DNA of 64,000 nucleotides from Ascidia mentula (GCA_947561715.1 OX387198.1:3844001-3908000), one strand, 5' to 3'; shown: positions 37,801 through 50,705, counted from the stretch's first letter. The notes: generated by a model from the sequence alone, not told the origin. Program-made: numbers and translations.

Positions 37801-40800
37801 TTAACTAAGTGAAATAGGTACGTTAAATTAATAGTTTGATTTCCTAACGTTTTCTGTTTTTTTTTCATAAACTATAGTTCCAATCCTTCTTCTGCCTCGT
37901 GAGTTGCCTGGAACTGAAGAACTCAGAAAGCACAGAGGGGAGGAACAGTTCGGAGAGGCACAGGGAGAAGAAGCACAGAAAGAGACAAGTGAAAAGAAAA
38001 ATATATCAGATAGGTATCGAATGTTCGTCGTCGGGGCTTAGAATTACGTCCGTCACACTGGATAATCCTCCTTGAAATAAATACCAACAGAAGCAAATTC
38101 TGATATTTACAACGCCAACTAAAAACAAGCAAAATACCATACCATATTGTTGGATAAACTTAAAGTTTACAGCTTTAAACAACGTATGCACCACAATTGG
38201 TGGATATTAAAACACAAATTACCTGCTTTCTGACCCCACGCGTCTATAGATTCAAGGAGTTTTTAAACGATTCCTTGGTCCTTCTCAAGAATCCACCCTT
38301 TCTTTTAATGAGTTTAGCCAATGCAATGGATACTGGAACTATTGCAGGCTTGTCGACGTTTGTGCCTAAATTCATTGAGGTTATGTATGGCCGGACACCC
38401 ACTGAAGGAGCTTTATTCACTGGTAAGTAAGTGTGAAAAAATTGTGTTTAATCCATACAGCACATTTCGCACAATTTCTGTCATCTATGTTAGTGTAGTT
38501 CCGTTTTTTTGTCAGTGTGCCAGTAAATGCTCAGACAATGTAAATATTATGATGATTACTCAAGTAGTATTTTATCAAATTCAATTCGAAAATCCTCCAA
38601 AACGAAAACGGATTTTGTTTTAGCGATGTTGATCGATTTGGGTTTAAAACAATATAAAATAAGTTAACCGCTTGCAAGTGGCCAAAATTACTTACAAAAA
38701 GTAGCAGACAATCAATGTCAGTTCGTTACTTTTAGGAGCAATTTTGGATATTCTTTTATGGAAAAGTCAGACTCGCCATTACCACTAAACACATTTTCAT
38801 GTCGACATAATGACATTTACTCTCATTGCAGGTGGGTTAGCAATTGGAGGGGCTCTGGTGGGATTTATATTTGGAGGATTAATCGTCACCAAAACTGGAA
38901 TGAAAGTTAAGGGAATGATTAAATTATGTTTCACATTCGAAGCTCTCGGGTTGCTGTGTGCTGCAGTTTTGCTTCTGCAATGTCCGGATTTAGGTGAAAA
39001 TGCGTTGCTTAAACAAACATTAGTTAAACTACACGTTGCATATACAATACCTAGCCGTTTTATCTCCAATACTTAACCGGTTGTTAGCTTTGTAGGGGAC
39101 GGCAGTATAAAACAGTTTGTTTAAACCAAGTGTGTTTTGTACGTTTGTTTGTTAAAATCCCGGGCTTCAGTTGCCAATAAACACAAAACAAACAAACGTT
39201 TAGGTTATCTGGATCTTTTTTAAAGTATTACCTCTCTTCTTAGAGTTCGCCGGAGCTACAACACCTTACAGTAACAACTCCGTGCTGACGTCATCAACCA
39301 ACTTTACGTCACACTGCAACGCAATGTGCGGATGTAATAGTGACGTATACCACCCAGTATGCGGTCACAATGGAATCACGTACTTCTCTCCCTGCTTTGC
39401 CGGATGCGTCACAACCAGCAATCAGGTAAAAATTTGATTCCTTTTTGAAATATTGTCTTTTTTCACACTGGAAGCTAAGGTCATATAAAGGACAAAGTTT
39501 CTTACGATTAGACTTTCTGCTGCAGTCTAAGTACAAAAATAGAGGATCCGACAGTGCCATGACACGTTTTCATGTTATATTCTCAGACCTATTCCAACTG
39601 CTCTTGCTTGGAAAATCTTCCACCCATCAATAGGACAGCAACCACTGGAAACTGTGCGTACTCGCAATGCAACAATTTCATCCCATTCCTCTGCCTGTTC
39701 TTTGTTTTCACATTGCTCACCTTTTTCTGCTGGACACCGAATCTCCAGGTATAAGCAGCGCAAAATAACACAGATTACTAACAACGAGTAGCAGACGATC
39801 AGCATCGGTGCGATCTTTCATTACCAAAATGAACAGATTTAACCGGCAACGCCGTTGAATCATTTATATTTCTGTTGTTTTTGATGACAGATTTTAATTA
39901 ATTTAACTTTTAAAAAAAATATATTAAAAAATTAATTTACCAAAACATCTTCTGCGCTGTTCATGCACGAACACTTTAAAAGTATCTTTGGATATATTAC
40001 GGTATAGTATCACAATGTAATGATCTGAACTATGTTTCCAGACAGTCATTAGATTGGTTCCTTCCACGCACAGAACTATGGCGGTGGGAGTTCAGGTTAG
40101 TTTTTTTATTTTTTGGGGGGATTTTCGGTTCTTGCACGGATATTATACTAGGTTGTGTGAAAAACCATTGGACACCACAGGGAGTGGCTTTAAATTGCGG
40201 GTAGGGAAATATTTTTTTGCTTTTCGTGGTCATGAAATACAGCCTGATGGAAATATGTATCAGCAGAGTAAACCAGCAATCCGCCCGCAATCATTGTTGC
40301 ATTTGCAGTCCCTCTTCAACCGATTGTGTGGGGGATTTCCCGTTCCTATTATTATGGGTCGTCTTCTCGACTTGGCTTGCTCGGTGTGGAGCACTGAACA
40401 AGGTGTCCTGTCGTCATGCAGAAGATACACCAACCACCAGATGTCGCTCTACATGTTTCTGGTCATCGTCATTGCTAAGGTGCGTGGGTTAAAAAAAAGG
40501 TGCGTGGGTTGATTTGTGTGTGTGGCTTCTTGTGATATTGATTAGCTTACCAGTAATTCTGCAACTTGCTATGAAACAGTAGGTCTTCTGTATTTGTTTA
40601 CACTGGCATCGTGATTTCCTGTTTGTTGGACGTCCCAAGAGTTAAGATACCAGGCTAATACTTGATAATGTGCAGACGATCTGACGAATATAGCGTTGTT
40701 TTTGCTGTTTTTATTATACTGAGTTGCGACAATGTGAAGGGTTTAGATTTAATCGCGTTATTCATATTTTCCCTTGCAGTCTCTGGCAGTAACTTGTTAC

Positions 40801-40890
40801 GTGCTGGCTTTTCTGATCTACAGCAACCAGAAAAAGAAGCAAAAGCAAAAGGATGAAAACACCATTGACACACTGGATGAAAGGCTTTAA
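34827..40890 (+). CDS. SLCO/OATP organic anion transporter, paralogue E
   Basis: The cleanest SLCO model, 14 exons and 651 aa: 34827-34921, 35164-35295, 35991-36269, 36612-36727, 37085-37178, 37463-37551, 37878-38013, 38250-38422, 38832-38993, 39244-39425, 39587-39748, 40042-40095, 40309-40479, 40780-40890. All phases close and each intron is GT-AG. The N-terminus has CGLQLNYGCCPKKRR after an acidic start. Family marks are SHKPLWIGWGM, LDENVSQAKSSMYHG, AAWVGAWWPGF, a charged Glu/Lys-rich loop after LPRELPGTEE, FVPKFIEVMYG, a Kazal-like loop (CNAMCGCN ... PVCG ... SPCFAGC), TYSNCSC, VIRLVPS and PVPIIMGRLLDL. TM12 is followed by a short Lys/Gln-rich tail ending LDERL. It is the only copy on the plus strand; its 3' end faces SLC13-F. 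Confidence 0.95.
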
Positions 40891-40979
40891 AAAATCTTAA
40901 CAAGCTGTTTATTATGTTTGATAAATTATATATAATGTGCACACTATAGTGTTACAAAGCAAACAAACAAAGAAGCATT

Positions 40980-40985
40980 TTTATT
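40980..40985 (-). terminator. Candidate poly(A) signal of SLC13-F
   Basis: AATAAA on the minus strand, about 310 bp past the F stop codon and only about 90 bp past the convergent SLCO-E stop. It is a motif match only. Confidence 0.35.
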
Positions 40986-41229
40986 GAACTTGGGAAAAGG
41001 TTAAATGTATCACATCATGCCGCACGTACGTAAGTACATGTTTTTGACCAGTGTTAATTTTTGTGCTGAAAGCAACCCTTTTTCTCGTGTGACAACTCTC
41101 TCGTAGCCTATATCCAACAACAAGAGCAAAGAATGCCAAATCTTGCGAGGTTATTGGTTGTGCGGCCAATTGTAAAATCCCATTACGAATTAGCGCCGTT
41201 TATGCAATACTGTGACGCTAATGGATTGA

Positions 41230-41235
41230 AATAAA
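41230..41235 (+). terminator. Candidate poly(A) signal of SLCO-E
   Basis: AATAAA on the plus strand, about 340 bp past the E stop codon and about 60 bp before the F stop codon. If used, the 3' UTRs of E and F overlap. It is a motif match only. Confidence 0.35.
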
Positions 41236-41292
41236 CATGTACAACAATTTTCTGTAGATTATTTTACTGCAAGCATTAAACGTCGAAGGTTT

Positions 41293-44200
41293 TCATACAA
41301 TAGCTGCCGAAGTTGTTGAAACACCTGTAAACATACTTTATTAAACAAAAAACATAAATATTTTCACTTTGCAATTTGAATGCTGGTTTCATACCTGTTG
41401 TTATTTCGGTTGTGTTTCCAACGTTTGCCCATCCTGGAAGTTGTCCAAGATCAAAGAACCACATCCCGTAAGTGTTGATGGACAATGTGATAAAGAAAAC
41501 ACCCACAATGTTGAGCAACCATCCCGCCCTTAACTAACAAAATGCAATACATTTTAGTTCTGTAAAGGTAATACGTTCATGCTGAACTCGTGCAATATTG
41601 TCACGTTTATGAATGAAACATGAAGTTTTTTAAACAGGCTATGATTAATTCCTAACGAAGTTTTACAGAAATCCCCGTTTATAATCAAGTTTAAATCATA
41701 AGTTTTTTTTACAAAATGGTGATTTTTCTGTACATTTTGTACATTTGAACACGTGTTACTGGGTTATTTATCCGTATAACTTAAGCTTATTGAACCAACC
41801 ATGTCCACAATCTTTAGATGACCCAAGTTGTAGGCAATCACGTTGGGTGGTGTTGCTACTGGCAACATGAAAGCAAGTGACGTCGACAAAACAGGGGGGA
41901 GACACATGTAGAAGGGGTGGACGCGCATGGTGATCGCCTGGAAAACGATGTGTACAACACTTGTAATAAATCTTACGTCTTGTTGAATAACAGGCGAAAC
42001 GTCGGTGAATAAAGTTACGTTTTATATATGCCAGAAGAACAGATTATTAAGTTACAATATGCCTGGCAGCAACAAAAACATTATAAATCTTAAGTCGTTT
42101 GTATCACAAGGTTTACAATTGATGTGATATCAATTAACAACCAAGTGAAACAAAAAACTTGGGACTTTTTCAGAAGTTGTTAAAATTATCAGCTACTGTA
42201 AGTTGACAGGAAAGTTATTGAGAGATTTTGACAATATAAACTGTCAGCTGTTTACGAAACTAAGTTCAAATTACTCTCTACTTACAATTCGAACCAGTAT
42301 CGGCAACATTAGGTTTGACACAGCGGAGTTGCTTGTGAATTCTGTGAGAAACATTGTGACGAGACACAGACAAAGACAAGCAGCCCAGGGTTGGAAGTTA
42401 GTCAAGAAGTTTAACTTCGTGCCAACCAAGTACGAAAGACCAGATTTCTGCGAAAGATCAATTATCCAATCATTCCTTACGCTTTGAAGCGAAAAGTCGA
42501 ACACTTCATGTCTTGAGTGGTTATAATCATACAGGAAACAAAATAGGAATCACACAAAAAGCTTTTCATTTTCTTTTGTGTCGGTTTTTGTCAATAATCA
42601 CAACGCATGATTCTATCTGAAGAAATCTTCCACTAGAAGCGGTTCAAAATTCATATGAAGCGAACGTTCAAACTTTACACACAAATGGGTCACCAAATTC
42701 TTACGGCTCCCAAAGAGTCTGATGCGGCTCAACTCGGGATTAGTTCACATTTTGCGTCAAAAGTTTTCTTTAAAATGCCAAAGTCGAGTACAGAGGAAGA
42801 TGACTTATTACCTGAGCTGCTTCGGACAAAATGAAACAGCCTCCAAATATGAATAAAAGCTCCCACATAAAATGTTGCTGCATATCGGCCCACGTCATAA
42901 TTGCTGTGGATTTCTTGCGATCTTGATCCTTGTAACCTGGATGTAAGTTTTTGATGTTCAATTAATTTAAAATATATAAAAAATTGCACGCAAAATAAGG
43001 CAATGCCTAAGTTTTTCCTGAAAATTTCTGCAAACCAAGAGCAAAAATTATCTCAGAATGTAAATGTTCGTATGAAATTGATCTGTAAACGTAAGCGTAC
43101 TTTTATCAGTGAAAAGAGATGGTCTTTCCTTTGGTATGAAGAAGAGCACAAGCAACATAGCAAGGCACACCACACCATCATTGACGTATTTTCCAGACAC
43201 GTAAGCCGACCAGCCAGTTACAAAACCCGGTCGCCTCGTGAACCACAAAATCAAAGTCGATAAAAATATGATCAGAACCCACTTTTCGTCCCACCTACAT
43301 GAAAGGCACGAGTTTTACAACTGGACTGTAGCCGACAACGCCTGGAATGATGCATATAAAGAATAAAGTCCTGGATATAATTACTGCTAAAATGATAAAT
43401 TACCCTCTGACCCTAAGCAATAGCACAACACGAGCAGATCGGATTAGATTTAGTCTTTATTTAGATTTGCACGTTCACATCACTGTATTTAGTAAACCTT
43501 CAGTAACAGGAAAACTTTTAACCGGCAAATGTAAATAACAGAAAAACCTCAGTGGTCCAAGTTGGGAATACTCTTCTTCAAGCATTTTTTTAGTCGCTTT
43601 AGTTTCGGTCGAGTTTTCTTTATCATTACGAAACCATTTTTTCGGGTGACTGCAAACAACAAAATCCAGATGTCGTCAATATACACAACGGACATTTGTG
43701 AAAACGGTTTTAACCCGTAACGAATGCATAAATTTTGAATTTTATTTGATTCATCTCTGAAAATTGTTGATGCGAGCTTTTTAAATACTTTGTCATTATG
43801 GTTAGTTTACAATTCGTTTCGCAGATTGCATGAAAAATTATTAGAAAGGAAGCAGTTGGCACCTAATTTCAAAGAACAGCCACATGAGCCAGAAGTAGGC
43901 AACAACAAATGTGAAAAACGCAGCTGGTGCACAATACAAGAACCACGAACCAAAACCAATCTCAGGGGAATCTGGAAATGATCTGCATAAGAAAGTTGAG
44001 GTTGTTGAAATCCCTACTAAGTTTCATATAATATAGGCTAATTGTGAAAGGACGTAAGAATTAAAAATAACTTACTGGATTTCAAGCCAAATAGCACTTC
44101 TTGTCGTTATAGCAAAATGTCGGTAATTCTAATCTAATTTAGAAAACTTGACAAGCTCTAATTCTAGTTCTAATTAAGCACGTCAGATGTAAACTAATCT

Positions 44201-45800
44201 GATTCAAAGACGCCAAAAAAATCTAGTTGACCAAGTCAGCTTCTTGCTCACATCTGCTATACTTAAAAATTCTAATGGCAAACAAAAATTCATGTGATAA
44301 ACATTCTACAAACGAACCTTTTCAAGATACCGACTGTTATTATGTTTACAGTGCTTCCTGTAATCGTAGACACCCCACCAATAGAAGACGCGTACGGAAC
44401 GCACAACGTCAAACCTTTCGACATATTTCTCCATCTTCTCTGTACAAAATAAAAAAAATCCAGCAAAGTAAACAATTTCATATATTTACCAAAAGATCAC
44501 ATTTATGCTTCGAGAAGAATGAGGGTTCGCCATTCTTATTTCCGAGTCAGACACATTTGTAAAACTTTCTGATAAGTTGTTTTCCTTTAAATCCATGCAA
44601 AATGTTGGAATTAATCTTATTGCTATTGCAACACTGATTTATTACAATTGATTTATTAACTTCACTTGAGAGTTTGTAAGACAAGAAAATTCGCCAAAAA
44701 ATATAAACTTTTAAAAAACTTAAAAGAGTTTTTCACAAAACTTTCATTCCAACAGAATTTAGGATACCTCTATGCATATTTCCTTGTCCAAACTTTTAAT
44801 CTGTTGCTCTTGAATGGAACTTAACACACCCTTTACTATTGGAATCATCATTGCAGTGACCACAGTGTTCGACATCCACATTGACAAGACATATGGTGTT
44901 AGCATAAATCCAAGTAACAGTCTGATGTGAAATGGAAAATAAGCAAATTTCTCATCCAAAAAAGTAGTAGGTTATGTTAGACATGAGCAGACAAAGTCCT
45001 GGCCGCGGGTCAAATCTACATGACCAGCAAAGACTTTTGTTGAATTGTTGATGTAGCAAAGTTTTTGCAATTTTTAAACATTAGTTATTGCGAATAGCTT
45101 AGTTCATAAACTGTATTGTGTACACTTTATTCTACTTTGGACACGCTAGGCCTGTTTGCCCGCCTGTCCAATTTATGATAATCGGGTCGGAAAGTTTGTT
45201 CACACGGAAAAAAAATATGCATACTTTAATCTGGTTTGTTTTAAATACCAACCTTTTTGGGCTGCATCCAACCATTATAAGGACCTTGAGGGCAATACGT
45301 AAATGCAATCGAGTTGTTTGTGCTGCTATCGCCATAGATATACTTCCAACGAAGAGCCAAATTCCAGGAAAAAAGAAAGCATTTGTAGCTTCGACCAGTG
45401 TTAATATTCTCAAAGAAGTAAAGGCGACCACGGCAAGTAATGAGGTTGCCCCCATCGAGAGACAACCCGTAACCCAGTAGACTGCAAGCCACAATATCAC
45501 GAAAGCACATTTTGATTCCTGCAACCATAAATAGGCTACTGAACATATAACCCTGGGGCTTTCACAGGGTTAAAATGTCAATAACAAATAACTGTCGGTT
45601 GAACCTATGAAAACTACTCCATAATTCATTTACGACAGAATCTAAAATCCACACGCGACCAAATAAGTTTATTTAAACTTCAGAAATCTTTCTTCTACCT
45701 TGCCAGGGACACAAATGGGAAGGATGCTGAGCAATAGTGGGGTTGCAACCAAAATTGTTTTGGAAACACTGGGAAGTTGAAGGTATCTATTTTCAGTCAT
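41293..45800 (-). CDS. SLC13 sodium-coupled carboxylate/sulfate symporter, copy F
   Basis: Thirteen exons, about 579 aa: 45800-45699, 45518-45253, 44921-44768, 44584-44501, 44439-44318, 43982-43863, 43649-43548, 43294-43101, 42936-42812, 42447-42286, 41937-41800, 41533-41395, 41324-41293. Family marks are YWVTGCLSMGATSLL near the N-terminus, sodium-site motif SNT in MWMSNTVVTAMMIP, CVPYASSIGGVSTITG, the second sodium site as SNS in TEFTSNSAVSN, and the family signature around SLAFMLPVATPPNVI. It should carry di- or tricarboxylates, or sulfate, with sodium across the plasma membrane; substrate choice cannot be fixed here. The fourth exon (a variable cytosolic loop) uses a weak donor, GTGATC. 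The C-terminus is short and ends AAIV. It is the tandem partner of G. Confidence 0.93.
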
Positions 45801-46683
45801 TTTTTGGAATCCTTACTCACAACTTCCCTTTCATAGAGCGATGTGTAGGTTTATCACGATCTCACTACCTTTTGCAAAGCCTATAATTTCCGGATTTAAT
45901 AATATCGTAAATTTGAAGTCCGATCTAATCACATGATCTGTTAACAATGGAAAAGCTTGATTAAACGTTGTTGGAACTAAATCAACATAAATATAAGGAC
46001 AACATGTAGTAAAAAGGACAATAATATTTCGCAAGTGTGTGTGTCATTTTTAAAACCAGCGAGGTGCCAAACGTGACTCGAGTGCCTTGCGTTTCGCATT
46101 ACTGGCCTAGTGCATTATTACAAGTTGCAGCCCTCCAAGCTTACATTTTTTGACGTACAAGTCCTGTAACCACATAAGTTCTGACCGAATCATACTAAAC
46201 GCAAAACGCAGTTTTTGTGAAAGTTGCTAATTCGAACGACCAACTGTTGATTCCTATCTACGTTTTCTCATTCTATCAGTAGGATATCTAGCACTAGTAC
46301 ATCTCCAACCAATACATCACTAGATAACTACATGTTTTTGTTGTCAGGCAACGTGAAGAATTACATAGAGGATTAGAATGCGCATAGGTAACGTACATGC
46401 TTAATAGCAAATACAGATGTAGCTACACGGCAGACTGGGAAGCATGCCAGTTCATGTCCGGTCCGGTTGTAATACAGAGGGCGTTATTGACATGCGTTTT
46501 AACGGCAACGAAACATGTTATTTTACATGGGTTCTGTAGGAGAAAGATTGTCCGCGAGGAACATCAGTAGTGTAAGGAACAAGTGTTATTGGGGTGTGAA
46601 CTTATACGCAATATATTTGTTAGATTCACATGGATTTCGTAACGATAGAGTTTGCTACCATTCGTGTTCTATAAAGACTGAAT
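45801..46683. other. Intergenic between SLC13-F and SLC13-G
   Basis: About 0.9 kb, expected to hold the F promoter and the G 3' UTR. No gene or strong repeat was recognised. Confidence 0.4.
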
Positions 46684-49600
46684 CTACACAATTGACCCGG
46701 TTGTAGGTGTAGCCCGAACACCTATAAATATAAACAAATGAAGTTCTCTTGTATCATCCACCACAGACTCTGCTGCACTTAACTTATACCTGTTGTTATT
46801 TCAGTAAAGTTTCCGACGTTTGCCCATTCTGGAAGTAGTCCAAGATCAAAGAACCACATCCCGTAAGTGTTGATGGACAATGTGATAAAGAACACACCCA
46901 CAATATTGAGGAACCATCCTGTTTTAACCTAATGTACATGTATATGAGATAATAACAACAACTGTTGAAAGCGCCATATGTCTTTAAGCTTAACTTCAAG
47001 CTACGTAAATTTTCTGAATAACTTAAGGTTCATTGAACCAACCATATCCACAATCTTTAGATATCCCGAGTTGTAAGCAATGACGTTGGGGGGCGTTGCT
47101 ACCGGCAACATAAAAGCAAGTGACGTCGACAAAACAGGGGGAAGACACATGTAGAAGGGGTGGACTCGCACGGTGATCGCCTGGAAAACGTAGTTTACGA
47201 AACAACAACTTCTGTAATAAAACATTATTCGTTTGTTTCACAAGGTTGCTGTATCTTTATCAATTTAACAACCCTGCGAAACAAACGATTTATTACAGAA
47301 TATGTTGGTAATTATATATTCTTAATGTTGTGAATGTCCACAAAATTTTAACCCAGTTTTTCAAAGCCCATGTAGTGTTGTTTTATTTAAGGGGAAAAAA
47401 TTCACTTAAGTGCACACAAAGTTCTAGTTGTTAATGGACTGTATGTATATACACACGTGAGGCCTTAATCGCATTGTTTTTGTATAATCAATGCGCCAAG
47501 AAAGCTCATTGAGCTACGGACAGTAGCGAAACACTGTTATTTTACACAAATGTAAATGACTGCTGTTTGTTATTGTTACTTGGCGACTGAAAAGTTTAAA
47601 AATAGGAAGGAATAAAACGAAAAAATTTGGAAATCACATCAACTTACTACTTGAATCAATATTGGTAGTAAAAGGTTGGTCACAGCTGTATTGCTCGTAC
47701 ATTCAGTGAGAACCATGGCAACAAGCGACAAACACAAGCACGCCACCCACGGCTGGTAGTTAGTCAAGAACTGCAAGTTATTACCGATCAAATAGGAAAG
47801 ACCCGACTTCTGCCCAAAACATGACAAACATATTTATGAACAAGAATAATAGTAGAATATTTTACTTCTATTTCCATCTACCTCGGCCCCTTCAGCCAAA
47901 ATCAGACCACCTCCAAATATGAACAGAACTTCCCACAAAAAGTGTTGCTGCATGTCGGCCCACGTTAAAATCGCTCTGGACTTTTTGTGGCTTTGTGTTT
48001 TGTAACCTAAGGACACAAGAAACAAGTTATCATTTTTGCTGTTGGAGAAGCAACCAAGAGATTTCTTATGTACTTTGTTCGCTTTCCTCTCCTAAAAAGG
48101 AAAATATGTAGTATTTTTTAGTTTCATATAATCCTAAATCACGAACCGCTAGGTCATAGGCGCCTAGTTTTCATTTTTCCAGGGGGGGCGGCTATATTAT
48201 GGCGTCATAATTTGTTACTATGACGTCATCAAGTGTCGAAAAACTGTGTTTGAATTTCAATGCATGAGGTGTATCGCATAATAGCCAAAAGGGCAGCGTT
48301 AACGATGAACACACGAGATCGGTCTACGACAAAACCAATAAGTACCTGTTGGCATATCATAATGCGAGACTGGCGTTGCAACAACCGATGCCAGTTACGC
48401 AAGCGAATCTTGGTCAACATATTTTGTGTGCGTCGTGTAAGAAACACATTGTTTTTAGGTCTTATTATCTTCAAACGTTACGAATGCGACGAGTTACATG
48501 GTGTGGACAGACGCGCTTAAAAGCCACTCGTTTTCTTTTTTTAAAACCTGGGAGTGCGCCACCCCCCCTGCCCCCCCGGACTAGGCGCCTATGCGCTAGG
48601 TTATCTTTTTATTCTTTATAAGAGGTATTGTGTATTGGCCCTGTTGAAATTGGGAAAATACTTACCTTTATCAGTAAAAAGAGATGGTCTTTCCTTTGGT
48701 ATGAAAAAGAGCACAAGCAACATAGCAAGGCAAACCACACCATCATTGACGTATTTTCCGGACATGTAAGCTGACCAGCCAGTTACAAAACCCGGTCGCC
48801 TCGTGAACCACAAACATGTGGTCAAAACAAAAATCCCTAGCACCCATTTTTCATCCCACCTACAACAATAATGAATATTGAAATAATAACAAACAACATT
48901 TTTAAAATTTCTTGTTGTGCTAAAAAATAAAACATTTTTGTCGGTGCTTTAAATTCTTGACCATCTATTATTACAATAAATAAACACTTAAAACCATTTT
49001 GTTTAAGACAACCAAGTTTAGGCTGTGTTTGAAAAGACCGTTTATTTAAGTTTCTTTATTGGAACGGTTTATTTGACACTGTTTTTGAATTTTTTTTTTA
49101 TTTTAACAAACCTATATTCTGGTTTTGGAAAGAAAATGCAATTATATATACCTTAATGGTCCAAGCTTGGAATACTCCTCATTTAAAAGTTTTTTTGTTG
49201 TAGCGTTATCATCAGAAACTACTTGGCCACTTCTTCTACACCAAAATCTTGGGTGGCTTTTTCAGAAACAAATATTTAGAGAGTAAAACTTTTACTAGTA
49301 AACAAACAAAAATTCATTAAATGCTTGCCTGATACCAAAATGAACCCACATTATCCAAAAGTAGGCAACAACAAATGTAAAGAATGCTGCAGGAGCACAG
49401 TAAAAGAACCATGAACCAAAACCAATTTCAGTAGAGTCTGGAAAGGACCTGTCGCAAAATGACACAAAATTGTGGAGAAACATACATGCACTGCATTTAC
49501 AAATTGAACATACTTCTTTAAAATGCTCACAGCTATGATGTTTACAGCACTTCCAGTAACGGTAGAAACACCACCAATTGATGATGCATATGGAACACAG

Positions 49601-50705
49601 ATTGTTAAACCCTTTTGGAGATTTTTCATTGTTTTCTGGTTTGCAAAACCAAAATAATAGTAAATAGTAGGTTGCATATAATTTATCTGCATACAAGCAA
49701 TATGATGACCTCACTTTCTCTTTTCTTTGAATTAACTGTGAGGATGTGAAAGAAGTGGTTTCTCCATGGTCAGTGCTAATTGTATTATTTTCCAATGGAT
49801 AGTTCTCCTAAAAACAATAATGCAAACAATGAACAGCTACTAAATCCAATTCACTTTTTATTGTACCTCTGGATCTAATGTTTTGCTTTGTCGCTTATTT
49901 CTTTGTACTTTAATGGCCTCAAGAACACCTTCCACAATTGGAATCATCATGGCAGTAACCACTGTGTTTGGCATCCACATTGACAATATATATGTGGTAA
50001 TCATGAATCCAAGTAAAAGTCTAAATACACGATAAACAGTATGCAAAGTATGTATGATTAAAAAGTTAATAAAAACAACACAGTTTCCAACTTAACAAAA
50101 AAAGTAGGAGACCTGCACAACAAAATTGTTGCTAGGATTTTAAGAAACCTTTTGTAACAAACCTTTTTGGGCTGCTGCCTATTAGAGTAAGCAACTTTAA
50201 CGAAACTCTCAGATGAAGTTTTGTAGTTTGGGCAGCAACTGCCATGGATATACTTCCAATAAACAGCCAAATACCAGTGAAAAAAAAGGCTCCAGTAGCT
50301 TCATCCAGTGTCAAAATTTGAAATGCAGTCAATGCCACGACGGATATAAACGACGTTGCGCCCATGGAAAGGCAGCCGGTAATCCAGTAAACGGCAACCC
50401 ACAGAATAACAAATGCACATTTTGATGCCTAAAGTATATAGAGATAAATATATAAGATAGAGTCGCGACAATCACCATTGATCGTATCTTTGACAGAGAC
50501 GCAGCAAAGCGCGTTATCGCAAGACACTTTTTAAAACAAAAAACAGGTTTCCCGCCTATTCTATCGAAATCATACTCGAACAAGAAAGATACATTTTTCT
50601 TACCTGTCCAGGAACAATTATTGGAAGTAGACTTAGCAGCAAAGGGGTAAACACCAAAATCATGTTGGCTAAACTTGGAATTTGTATATACCTTTCGCTG
50701 GTCAT
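46684..50705 (-). CDS. SLC13 sodium-coupled carboxylate/sulfate symporter, copy G
   Basis: Thirteen exons, about 585 aa: 50705-50604, 50428-50163, 50020-49867, 49807-49715, 49635-49514, 49448-49329, 49256-49152, 48859-48666, 48006-47882, 47809-47648, 47180-47043, 46928-46790, 46721-46684. Exon lengths equal copy F except in the variable loops and tail. Family marks are YWITGCLSMGATSF, CVPYASSIGGVSTVTG, TECTSNTAVTN (second sodium-site SNT intact) and SLAFMLPVATPPNVI. The first sodium-site motif reads MWMPNTVV, so Pro replaces the usual Ser. The sixth exon has a GC donor (ATCAG then GCAAGC) where F has GT; no alternative GT is near. The tail ends GSIV. A fold-back element lies in intron 8. It is probably a sodium-dependent anion carrier, but the Pro change may alter sodium binding. 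Confidence 0.93.
48149..48599. mobile_element. Fold-back/MITE-like element in an intron of SLC13-G
   Basis: About 451 bp ending in inverted repeats of 19 bp with 17 matches: CTAGGTCATAGGCGCCTAG on the left, CTAGCGCATAGGCGCCTAG as complement on the right. Just inside lie a G-run (CAGGGGGGGCGG) and its complementary C-runs, extending the fold-back. The middle has no recognisable transposase. No target duplication is evident, so the exact ends and class are uncertain. Confidence 0.6.

Noticed and set aside
48260..48621. Overlapping plus-strand ORFs of 86 and 90 codons
   Set aside because: They lie inside the fold-back element, have biased composition and match no transposase.
49295..49795. Single 166-codon minus-strand ORF
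   Set aside because: It runs through parts of three SLC13-G exons and their introns; only the spliced pieces match the family.
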